A stretch of DNA of 64,000 nt from Mycobacterium sp. DL (GTDB lineage Bacteria > Actinomycetota > Actinomycetes > Mycobacteriales > Mycobacteriaceae): the NCBI RefSeq assembly GCF_039729195.1, contig NZ_CP155796.1, positions 5,456,001 to 5,520,000 of the forward strand, read 5' to 3'. The translations under genes and the position numbers were made by a program. Positions 55,098-64,000 of the stretch are shown here, one piece after another (position 1 is the first letter of the stretch; every line of letters begins with the position of its first letter). The notes under the pieces were generated by a model. That model did not search any database. It saw only the letters and a program-made list of their open reading frames with translations, and had not been told where the DNA came from.

Positions 55098-55490
55098 GTG
55101 GGCATCGTCGGGATAGGCATCGATCTGGTCTCCATCCCCGAATTCGCGGAGCAGGTGGACCGACCGGGGACGGTGTTCGCCGAGACGTTCACCCCGGGTG
55201 AGCGACGCGACGCCGCCGACAAGAGTTCGTCGGCGGCGCGCCACCTCGCGGCGAGGTGGGCGGCCAAGGAGGCGGTGATCAAGGCCTGGTCGGGGTCGCG
55301 GTTCTCGAAACGACCGGTGCTGCCCGAGGGCATCCACCGCGACATCGAGGTGGTCACCGACATGTGGGGACGGCCCCGGGTACGTCTGTCGGGCGCCATC
55401 GCCGAGCACCTCAAAGAGGTGACGATCCACCTGTCGCTGACCCATGAGGCCGACACCGCGGCCGCGGTCGCGGTGCTCGAGGAGCGCTAG
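55098..55490 (+). CDS. acpS: Holo-[acyl-carrier-protein] synthase
   Basis: A 130-residue phosphopantetheinyl transferase of AcpS type. The metal/CoA motifs GIGIDLVSIPEF (residues 5-16) and RWAAKEAVIKAW (about residues 53-64) are intact. It transfers 4'-phosphopantetheine from CoA to Ser1828 of FAS-I and other carrier proteins. It starts at GTG 55098, 29 bases after fas, the same linkage as in M. tuberculosis (Rv2523c). Downstream, 55491-55589 holds a GC-rich imperfect palindrome. Confidence 0.97.
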   Translation: MGIVGIGIDLVSIPEFAEQVDRPGTVFAETFTPGERRDAADKSSSAARHLAARWAAKEAVIKAWSGSRFSKRPVLPEGIHRDIEVVTDMWGRPRVRLSGAIAEHLKEVTIHLSLTHEADTAAAVAVLEER

Positions 55491-55589
55491 CCCTTTCCCC
55501 GCGAGCGCGCGTGTTTGCACGTCGGCGCGCCGCCAACTGTGTGCTCCCGCGCGCGGTCGCGGCGATCGAGAGCAACTAGCGTGTACGCC

Positions 55590-56918
55590 ATGAGCGATCT
55601 GGTGGCCAGGGTGCGCGACGTACTGCCGTCGGTACGTGCCGACCTCGAGGCGTTGGTCCGCATCGAATCCGTGTGGGCCGACCCGGCCCGCCGCCCGGAA
55701 GTGCAGCGCAGCGCCGAGGCGGTGTCGAAGCTGTTGTCGCAAGCCGGGTTCGACGATGTGCGGATCGTCGCCGAGGGAGGCGCACCTGCGGTCATCGCCC
55801 GCCATCCCGCGCCGCCGGGAGCGCCGACGGTGCTGCTGTATGCCCACCACGATGTGCAGCCGGAAGGTGACCGCTCGCAGTGGGTGTCGTCGCCGTTCGA
55901 GCCGACCGAGCGCGACGGGCGGCTCTACGGGCGTGGCACGGCCGACGACAAGGCCGGCATCGCAACGCATCTGGCCGCATTCCGCGCCCACGACGGGGCG
56001 CCGCCGGTGGGTGTGACGGTGTTCGTCGAGGGCGAAGAGGAGTCCGGTTCGCCGTCGTTGTCGCGCTTGCTCTCGGCGCATCGCGACCTGCTCGCGGCCG
56101 ACGTCATCGTCATTGCGGACTCGGACAACTGGAGCACCGACATCCCGTCGTTGACGGTGTCGCTGCGCGGACTCGCGGACTGTGTGGTCGAGGTCGCCAC
56201 TCTCGACCACGGCCTGCATTCGGGGATGTGGGGCGGTGTCGTGCCTGACGCGCTCACGGTGCTGGTTCGACTGCTGGCGAGTCTGCACAACGACGACGGC
56301 ACCGTCGCGGTGGCCGGCCTTCACGAAGCAACCGCTTCAGACGTCGACTACACACCCGAGCGCGTGCGCGCCGACACCGGCCTGCTCGACGGGGTCAGCG
56401 AGATCGGTTCAGGCTCGGTGGCGCAACGGCTCTGGGCGAAGCCGGCGATCACCGTCATCGGCATCGACGCCACGCCGATCGCGCAATCCTCGAACACGCT
56501 GATCCCGAAAGCCCGGGCCAAAGTCAGCATGCGTGTGGCACCCGGCGGCGACGCGGCCGAGCACCTCGCGGCATTGACCCGTCACCTCGAGCGACACGTC
56601 CCCTGGGGCGCCCGGGTGACGGTGACACCCGGTGACGTCGGCCAGCCGTATGCGATCGACGCCACCGGCCCGGTCTACGACGCCGCCCGGCAGGCGTTCG
56701 CCGAAGCGTGGGGTCACGCCGCGGTCGACACCGGTGTCGGCGGATCGATCCCGTTCATCGCGGAGTTCGCCGCGGCGTTTCCGGAAGCCAAGATCCTCGT
56801 GACCGGAGTCGAGGACCCGGACACCCAGGCGCACAGCATCAACGAGAGCCTGCACCTGGGTGTGCTGGAGCGTGCGGCGACGGCCGAGGCACTGCTGCTG
56901 CGCTCCCTGGGTGGCTGA
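55590..56918 (+). CDS. M20-family metallopeptidase (DapE/ArgE-like)
   Basis: A 442-residue zinc-dependent M20 peptidase. Motifs are VLLYAHHDVQPEG (first metal His and Asp), RLYGRGTADDKAG, FVEGEEESGSPS (catalytic Glu pair), and ADVIVIADSDNW. It corresponds to the peptidase that follows acpS in M. tuberculosis (Rv2522c). It probably cleaves dipeptides or N-acyl amino acids; true DapE function is not implied. ATG 55590; stop eight bases from the convergent bcp stop. Confidence 0.92.
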   Translation: MSDLVARVRDVLPSVRADLEALVRIESVWADPARRPEVQRSAEAVSKLLSQAGFDDVRIVAEGGAPAVIARHPAPPGAPTVLLYAHHDVQPEGDRSQWVSSPFEPTERDGRLYGRGTADDKAGIATHLAAFRAHDGAPPVGVTVFVEGEEESGSPSLSRLLSAHRDLLAADVIVIADSDNWSTDIPSLTVSLRGLADCVVEVATLDHGLHSGMWGGVVPDALTVLVRLLASLHNDDGTVAVAGLHEATASDVDYTPERVRADTGLLDGVSEIGSGSVAQRLWAKPAITVIGIDATPIAQSSNTLIPKARAKVSMRVAPGGDAAEHLAALTRHLERHVPWGARVTVTPGDVGQPYAIDATGPVYDAARQAFAEAWGHAAVDTGVGGSIPFIAEFAAAFPEAKILVTGVEDPDTQAHSINESLHLGVLERAATAEALLLRSLGG

Positions 56919-56925
56919 GGCCGGC

Positions 56926-57399
56926 TCAGACCGACAGGTCGCGTCGCAATTTGGCGACATGGCCGGTCGCGCGAATGTTGTACTGCGCCAGCGCGATCGT
57001 GCCCCTCTCGTCCACGACGAACGTCGAGCGGATGACACCCTGCACGGTCTTGCCGTACATCGTCTTCTCACCGTAGGCGCCCCAGGCCTCGAGGACTTTG
57101 CGGTCAGGATCCGACAGCAGCGGGAAGGTGAGTTCCTCCGCATCGCGGAACTTGGCCAGCTTCGCCGGCTTGTCGGGGGAGATGCCGACGATGTCGAGTC
57201 CGGCGGCGTTCAGCTCGCCGAGGTTGTCCCGGAAATCGCAGGCCTCCTTGGTGCAACCCGGCGTCGACGCAGCCGGGTAGAAGTACACGACGACTTTTCG
57301 GCCCTTGTAATCGGAGAGCTTCACGGTGTTTCCGTCGGCGTCGGGGAGGCTGAACGCAGGCGCTTTGTCGCCAACCTCGAGTCTGGGCGTCTGTGGCAT
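56926..57399 (-). CDS. bcp: Thiol peroxidase Bcp (peroxiredoxin Q)
   Basis: A 157-residue atypical 2-Cys peroxiredoxin. The peroxidatic Cys49 and resolving Cys54 lie in [14 protein letters not shown], the Bcp/PrxQ signature. It reduces H2O2 and lipid hydroperoxides with thioredoxin. ATG 57399 is chosen over GTG 57405 because AGAGGAA is then spaced eight bases away. The order acpS, M20 peptidase, bcp is that of Rv2523c-Rv2521. Confidence 0.96.
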   Translation of the reverse strand: MPQTPRLEVGDKAPAFSLPDADGNTVKLSDYKGRKVVVYFYPAASTPGCTKEACDFRDNLGELNAAGLDIVGISPDKPAKLAKFRDAEELTFPLLSDPDRKVLEAWGAYGEKTMYGKTVQGVIRSTFVVDERGTIALAQYNIRATGHVAKLRRDLSV

Positions 57400-57496
57400 C
57401 GGCACGGTTCCTCTGGTCGATCTGTCGACCGGGCGCTGCGGTGCGCGCCGGCTGATCTAGGGTAGTGCGGCAAGCGCGGAAGCAATGGAGGCAGAT

Positions 57497-57724
57497 GTGG
57501 CGGATCGGGATCCCGACACCATCAAGCAGGAGATCGATCAGGCGCGCGATCAACTGGCATTGACGGTCGACTCCCTCGCGACCAGGGCCAATCCTCGCCG
57601 GGTCGCCGACGATCTCAAAGCCGGCGTGGTGCGTTTCGTCAAGCAGCCACCGGTGGCCATCTCGCTGGCCGGGGTAGGCGCGCTGCTGATCGTGCTGACG
57701 GTGCGCCGCATGCGGCAGCCCTGA
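57497..57724 (+). CDS. DUF3618 membrane protein
   Basis: A 75-residue protein starting at GTG 57497, five bases after GGAGG (an upstream ATG at 57485 overlaps that site). The N-terminal DPDTIKQEIDQARDQLALTVDSL is the DUF3618 signature helix; a single membrane span follows (PVAISLAGVGALLIVLTV) and a basic end. It is divergent from bcp, as Rv2520c-type genes are. Function unknown. Confidence 0.88.
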   Translation: MADRDPDTIKQEIDQARDQLALTVDSLATRANPRRVADDLKAGVVRFVKQPPVAISLAGVGALLIVLTVRRMRQP

Positions 57725-57733
57725 GAGCGCCGA

Positions 57734-57904
57734 TCAGCGCCGGCGGCCTGGCCGGAACCAGTCGCTGAAGGAGAATCCCGGCGGATTCGCCACGCGGCCC
57801 AGGCGGTTGCAGGAGTGCACGATCACGGGGAGTTGCGCAGCTACGCTCGAAGCGACGTCGACGCGGTCGGCACCGGATGCCACCGGTTCGCCCAGGCTTG
57901 ACAT
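57734..57904 (-). CDS. Small ORF, 56 residues, unknown
   Basis: ATG 57904 is preceded at eight bases by TTGAGGAA. The product begins MSSLGEPVASGADR, contains QLPVIVHSCNRLGRVANP and ends FSFSDWFRPGRRR. Composition is not repetitive and the C-terminus is strongly basic. It ends nine bases from the DUF3618 stop. No family recognised; coding status rests on the ribosome site and ordered composition only. Confidence 0.5.
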   Translation of the reverse strand: MSSLGEPVASGADRVDVASSVAAQLPVIVHSCNRLGRVANPPGFSFSDWFRPGRRR

Positions 57905-58277
57905 CAGCTAATTCCTCAATTCGTACTCTGCGCCCTGTACCCGAGGGGTGTGGCGCTTGTCAGCTAACAGCACCTTAGCACTGATCTGCGCATACACCCA
58001 GCGCAACCGCGACCGATCTTGTGATCCTGGCAATCGTCGCGACCGCCATTGATGACACAAACTCCCTGGTGACACGCCCTCGGTTGTGAGTTCTAGCACA
58101 GCTCGAACGTGTGTGGTGCAAATCCAACAAAATTTTGCATGACCGTAAATTGGCTAAAGTTTGCACACCGGCCCGAGAGGCGAGGCCGCAGTGTCTTTCG
58201 GGGCGACGCCGCGGGTGACCCGGATTCCCGGTTCCTCTACGCTGGCGCTGTTCCACGACGAGCAAAGGAGACGCACC
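57905..58277. other. 373-bp intergenic region, AT-richer, no gene seen
   Basis: No convincing coding sequence. The stretch 58110-58170 is unusually AT-rich for this genome and carries GTGCAAA (58116-58122), TTTGCA (58134-58139) and TTTGCAC (58160-58166) in inverted arrangement. It probably holds the promoter of the gene at 58278. Confidence 0.5.
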
Positions 58278-58655
58278 ATGGCGTGGTTTCTCGCCCTGCA
58301 AGGCCCGGCGCAGCCCAGTCACCAGTCATCGGTATACGAACTCCAGGATTTGACCGACGTCGACCAGCTCGCCGCGGAACTCGTCAGCGCGGTGACGCTG
58401 GACCGGGTGGTGCCGATACCGGCGATGCTGCCGCAGAACACCCGCAAGCGGCAGAAGGTCACCCTCTACGTACGTCCTGCGGCGTGGGGGATGTGGACCT
58501 TCTATGAGCTATCCGAAGAGGATCGCCGTCAGCTGATGAAGGGCAACCCCCTGATGAGTGCGATCCAGCAGCATCAGCGGGAACACGCGGCGCAGGGCGG
58601 TGGCGCGGGGGCGGCGAACCCGCTGCTGGGTCAGACCGGCCCCGGTACCCGCTGA
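58278..58655 (+). CDS. Conserved mycobacterial protein, function unknown
   Basis: A 125-residue soluble protein starting at ATG 58278 with AAAGGAG eight bases upstream. It begins MAWFLALQGP and has a compact alpha/beta-looking core (VTLYVRPAAWGMWTFYELS) and a Gly/Ala-rich end. There is no signal peptide or membrane span. I do not recognise the family. It stands alone between the DUF3618 gene and the porin. Confidence 0.75.
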   Translation: MAWFLALQGPAQPSHQSSVYELQDLTDVDQLAAELVSAVTLDRVVPIPAMLPQNTRKRQKVTLYVRPAAWGMWTFYELSEEDRRQLMKGNPLMSAIQQHQREHAAQGGGAGAANPLLGQTGPGTR

Positions 58656-58737
58656 AGCCCACCGCTCGCTTACGAAATATCTAGACACTGTAAGTTCCCT
58701 TCACGTCACGTCCTGATAACGGAGAAGGGGGTGTGTC

Positions 58738-59472
58738 GTGATCCGTCCCCTCGTGTTGTCGGTCGGCTGCCTGCTCACCGGCGCGCTCATGACGCCGGTT
58801 GCATCGGCTGAGCCGGGTGCCGAACCCGTCGTCGCAGAAGCCGCCGCCGCGGTGCCCGGTGCCCCGGAAGGGGCGGTGCCGGTTCCCGACGGCGCAGTGC
58901 TGTCCCCACCACCGGTGACGACCACATCCCCCGATGGATGGACGCTGACCATGGGCGCGAGGGATGAAACCCAGCGCCACATCCCGCCGTTGACCACGGC
59001 TCTGTCCACGCGCGAATACGAGGTCGGCGGCACCTACACCGGATCCATGACCGGCCCGGCCGAGGACGAACCGCCGCGCGGTGTGCTCGAGGTCGGCTAT
59101 CAGATCGGCTGCGGCATCGACATGAGCACGTCCAACGGCGTGTCGCTGACCGGAACGGCGGGGATCACCCCGTCGATCGGGATCCTCGGGGTCGACACCA
59201 TCGGGCCATTCCCGGATGGCATCCTCCCCGGCGTCGCCGGGAATCTGGGCGGTGGCATCACAATCGGACTCAAGCCCGGGATCATCAACATCGTGCCGAT
59301 CACCGAGAAGGAGTTCACCGGTGCCGAGCCCTGGGTCATGGTCGACGGATTCCGGATCAAGATCGATGGCTGTGTCGGTGAGTCCTTCATCCGTTCGTAT
59401 GCGGTCCTGACCCGCTCGACCGACGTCTCCGACGCGATCCTGGCGTATTACGGGGAGACGACAAAGGTCTAG
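58738..59472 (+). CDS. MspA-family porin
   Basis: A 244-residue exported protein starting at GTG 58738 (GGAGAAGGGGGTGT upstream). The signal peptide ends near ASAEP (residue 24). An Ala/Pro-rich linker precedes the porin domain, whose signatures are GWTLTMGARDETQRHIPPL, GVLEVGYQIGCGIDMSTS and SFIRSYAVLTRSTD. These match the MspA (mycobacterial outer-membrane porin) fold, which forms octameric goblet channels. It is longer than MspA (211 residues) because of the linker, and it has two cysteines, absent in MspA. Fast growers have such porins; tubercle bacilli do not. Confidence 0.85.
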   Translation: MIRPLVLSVGCLLTGALMTPVASAEPGAEPVVAEAAAAVPGAPEGAVPVPDGAVLSPPPVTTTSPDGWTLTMGARDETQRHIPPLTTALSTREYEVGGTYTGSMTGPAEDEPPRGVLEVGYQIGCGIDMSTSNGVSLTGTAGITPSIGILGVDTIGPFPDGILPGVAGNLGGGITIGLKPGIINIVPITEKEFTGAEPWVMVDGFRIKIDGCVGESFIRSYAVLTRSTDVSDAILAYYGETTKV

Positions 59473-59503
59473 CGCCGCGAGGACCGGATTGATTGCCAGA
59501 GAA

Positions 59504-59529
59504 CAGAGCGGTCGCCCAAAGACCCTCTG
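59504..59529. terminator. Candidate terminator after the porin gene
   Basis: Stem CAGAG/CTCTG plus GGTC/GACC with one bulged C, loop GCCCAAA. It lies 32 bases after the porin stop. A wider pairing GCCAGAG (59495-59501) with CTCTGGC (59525-59531) is an alternative fold. No U-tract. Confidence 0.4.
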
Positions 59530-59614
59530 GCGGCAGATATCCGGTGATTCATCGACTTCCGGGTGACGGCCGGGGCTATCTTCTCTGTGTCTCGTCTGCC
59601 CCCAGGGGGAAACC

Positions 59615-62341
<2,727 letters not shown>

Positions 62342-62366
62342 CCGGACCGCCGCGAAGCCTTGGTGG

Positions 62367-62439
<73 letters not shown>

Positions 62440-62600
62440 GCGTGTGAGAGACTAACAGGCCGTCGGCACTGGAAGAAATCACCACGTCCGCGCGGCTCCG
62501 GGGGACGATGTCGCTGGCGCACTCCCAGTACCGATTGACCGTAGACTGAGCGTCAACGCGTTGCGTGTTCGATCAATCTTGATGTGAGGTGGAGCGGAGT

Positions 62601-63821
62601 ATGTCGCAGGTCAACACGGGGACCCGTGGACGGCGGAGCCGAGGCTGGCTGGTGGCCGCTGCACTGGTTCCGGCTATTGCGCTGGCCCTGACCGCGTGCG
62701 GCGGAGGTTCTGAACCGCCCCAGCCGCAGGTGATCACCGATAAGGGCACCCCCTTCGGTGATCTGCTGGTGCCCAAGCTGACCTCGTCGGTCCAGGACGG
62801 TGCGGTGGGTGTGAGTGTCGACTCGCCCGTGGCCGTGAGCGCCGAGTTCGGCGTCCTGGGCGCGGTGTCGATGGTCAACGAGGACGGCCAGGCCGTCGAG
62901 GGTGAGTTGTCCGAGGACGGGCTGACGTGGGAGACCGCGGAGCCGCTCGGGTACAACAAGCGGTACACGCTGACCGCGCAGTCGCTCGGTCTCGGCGGCG
63001 CGACGAGTCGGCAGATGACGTTCGAAACGCATTCGCCCGAGAACCTGACCATGCCGTACGTGCTGCCAAACGACGGCGAGGTCGTCGGTGTGGGTCAGCC
63101 GGTGGCCGTCCGTTTCGACGAGAACATCCCGAACCGGATCGCTGCCGAGCGTGCGATCACCGTCAAGACCTCCCCGCCCGTCGACGGCGCCTTCTACTGG
63201 CTGAGTAACCGCGAAGTACGTTGGCGCCCAGCGGAGTACTGGAAGCCCGGCACCACGGTGGATGTCGCCGTGAACACCTACGGCGTGGACCTCGGCGACG
63301 GCCTGTTCGGTCAGGACAACGTCTCCACCCGCTTCACCATCGGCGACGCGGTGATCACCACCGTCGACGACAGCACCAAGACGCTGACAGTGCGCCGCAA
63401 CGGCGAGGTCATCAAGAGCATGCCGGTGTCGATGGGCAAGAACAGCACCCCGACCAACAACGGCGTCTACATCGTCGGCGACCGGCGGGCCGAGATGGTG
63501 ATGGATTCGTCCACCTACGGGGTTCCGGTCAACTCGCCCAACGGGTACCGCACCGAGGTCGATTGGGCCACCCAGATCTCTTACAGCGGGATCTACGTGC
63601 ACGCCGCGCCGTGGTCTGTGGGCAGTCAGGGTTACAGCAACGTCAGTCACGGCTGTATCAACGTGAGCACCAGCAACGGCCAGTGGTTCTACGACAACTC
63701 CAAGCGGGGTGACGTGGTCGAGATCGTCAACACCGTCGGGTCCACCCTGCCCGGCACCGACGGCCTGGGCGACTGGAACGTCCCCTGGGATCAGTGGGAA
63801 GCGGGCAACGCCAACATCTGA
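62601..63821 (+). CDS. lppS: L,D-transpeptidase lipoprotein (LppS / LdtMt2 type)
   Basis: A 406-residue lipoprotein. The lipobox LTAC puts the lipidated Cys at residue 33. Two immunoglobulin-like domains (about residues 50-250) precede the YkuD catalytic domain, with HGCINVS: His350 and the nucleophile Cys352, followed by [17 protein letters not shown]. It makes 3-3 cross-links in peptidoglycan and is inhibited by carbapenems in this family. Position after the fas-bcp block matches Rv2518c (LdtMt2). ATG 62601 with GGAG six bases upstream is preferred to GTG 62589. Confidence 0.95.
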   Translation: MSQVNTGTRGRRSRGWLVAAALVPAIALALTACGGGSEPPQPQVITDKGTPFGDLLVPKLTSSVQDGAVGVSVDSPVAVSAEFGVLGAVSMVNEDGQAVEGELSEDGLTWETAEPLGYNKRYTLTAQSLGLGGATSRQMTFETHSPENLTMPYVLPNDGEVVGVGQPVAVRFDENIPNRIAAERAITVKTSPPVDGAFYWLSNREVRWRPAEYWKPGTTVDVAVNTYGVDLGDGLFGQDNVSTRFTIGDAVITTVDDSTKTLTVRRNGEVIKSMPVSMGKNSTPTNNGVYIVGDRRAEMVMDSSTYGVPVNSPNGYRTEVDWATQISYSGIYVHAAPWSVGSQGYSNVSHGCINVSTSNGQWFYDNSKRGDVVEIVNTVGSTLPGTDGLGDWNVPWDQWEAGNANI

Positions 63822-63839
63822 CGTGGCTCCCTGAACGCA

Positions 63840-63871
63840 GAAGCGCCGCCTACGTGAGTAGGCGGCGCTTC
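63840..63871. terminator. Strong bidirectional terminator
   Basis: Perfect 14-bp arms GAAGCGCCGCCTAC and GTAGGCGGCGCTTC with a GTGA loop. It lies 18 bases after the L,D-transpeptidase stop and 10 bases from the 3' end of the convergent tRNA-His, so it can end both transcripts. Confidence 0.9.
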
Positions 63872-63881
63872 GCTGTAGTGG

Positions 63882-63954
63882 GGTGGCTGACGGGACTTGA
63901 ACCCGCGACCCCCAGGATCACAACCTGGTGCTCTACCAACTGAACTACAGCCAC
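63882..63954 (-). tRNA. tRNA-His (GTG)
   Basis: On the minus strand the sequence folds as a tRNA with acceptor GTGGCTG/CAGCCAC, D-arm AGTTCAGTTGGTAGAGC, anticodon GTG in loop TTGTGAT, and T-arm GCGGGTTCAAGTCCCGT. The base at 63955 (G on the minus strand) provides the G-1 that is specific to tRNA-His, opposite discriminator C. CCA is not encoded. Confidence 0.95.
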
Positions 63955-64000
63955 CATTGCCGCGTGTGCGGCGTCGTCGATACTAGCCGTTGGAACCCTC

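Overview
The window is GC-rich actinobacterial DNA, almost certainly from a fast-growing mycobacterium (Mycolicibacterium type). The evidence is a complete type I fatty acid synthase followed by acpS, an M20 peptidase, bcp and an LppS/LdtMt2-type L,D-transpeptidase (the gene set of the M. tuberculosis Rv2524c-Rv2518c region), a complete YrbE/Mce import operon, a mycofactocin-type SDR, an MspA-family porin, and ribosome-binding sites of mycobacterial style. All gene identities come from reading the translations; no database search was possible.

Region 1 (1-41391) is a large lipid/isoprenoid-type catabolic island built of divergent operons. From about 1.5 kb, two amidohydrolases run left and an operon of two acyl-CoA dehydrogenases, an LLM flavin oxidoreductase, a sulfotransferase, a TIM-barrel protein and a DUF1214-like protein runs right. 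From about 12 kb, a left-going operon (SDR, mycofactocin-type SDR, 3Fe-4S ferredoxin, P450, small secreted protein) is divergent from a 14.5 kb right-going operon. In that operon an aldehyde dehydrogenase, a CoA-transferase, a DUF35 protein and a thiolase run directly into yrbEA-yrbEB-mceA-F. Then come three small secreted proteins, a second P450 divergent from a TetR regulator, a left-going operon of four membrane proteins (two paralogous polytopic proteins plus COX3-like and COX4-like proteins), a second thiolase/DUF35 pair, an enoyl-CoA hydratase-like protein, two acyl-CoA ligases flanking an amidohydrolase, and two Mce-associated proteins.

A 15-bp dyad, RAGAAYnnnRTTCTC, recurs in front of most of these operons (best copies at 1538, 1662, 11945, 36965 and 39749; weaker at 27288, 12110 and 34503). 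It suggests that import, oxidation and CoA-dependent breakdown form one regulon. The inferred logic is: Mce importer brings in a hydrophobic substrate; P450/ferredoxin hydroxylates; SDR and aldehyde dehydrogenase oxidise to the acid; ligase or CoA-transferase makes the CoA ester; FadE pair dehydrogenates; thiolase-fold/DUF35 pairs cleave the side chain, as in the Ltp2-ChsH2 step of steroid catabolism. The substrate cannot be named from sequence.

Region 2 (41402-45167) has two convergent IspD-like genes (one degenerate), an MFS transporter and a MerR-type regulator. Region 3 (45168-57724) is the conserved lipid core: a 631-bp fas leader with inverted repeats, fas, acpS, M20 peptidase, bcp and a DUF3618 membrane protein. 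Region 4 (57734-64000) holds cell-envelope genes: a small unrecognised ORF, a conserved 125-residue protein, an MspA-type porin, a secreted CocE-like hydrolase with a poly-Asp tract, tRNA-Lys(CTT), the L,D-transpeptidase lipoprotein, a strong bidirectional terminator and tRNA-His(GTG).
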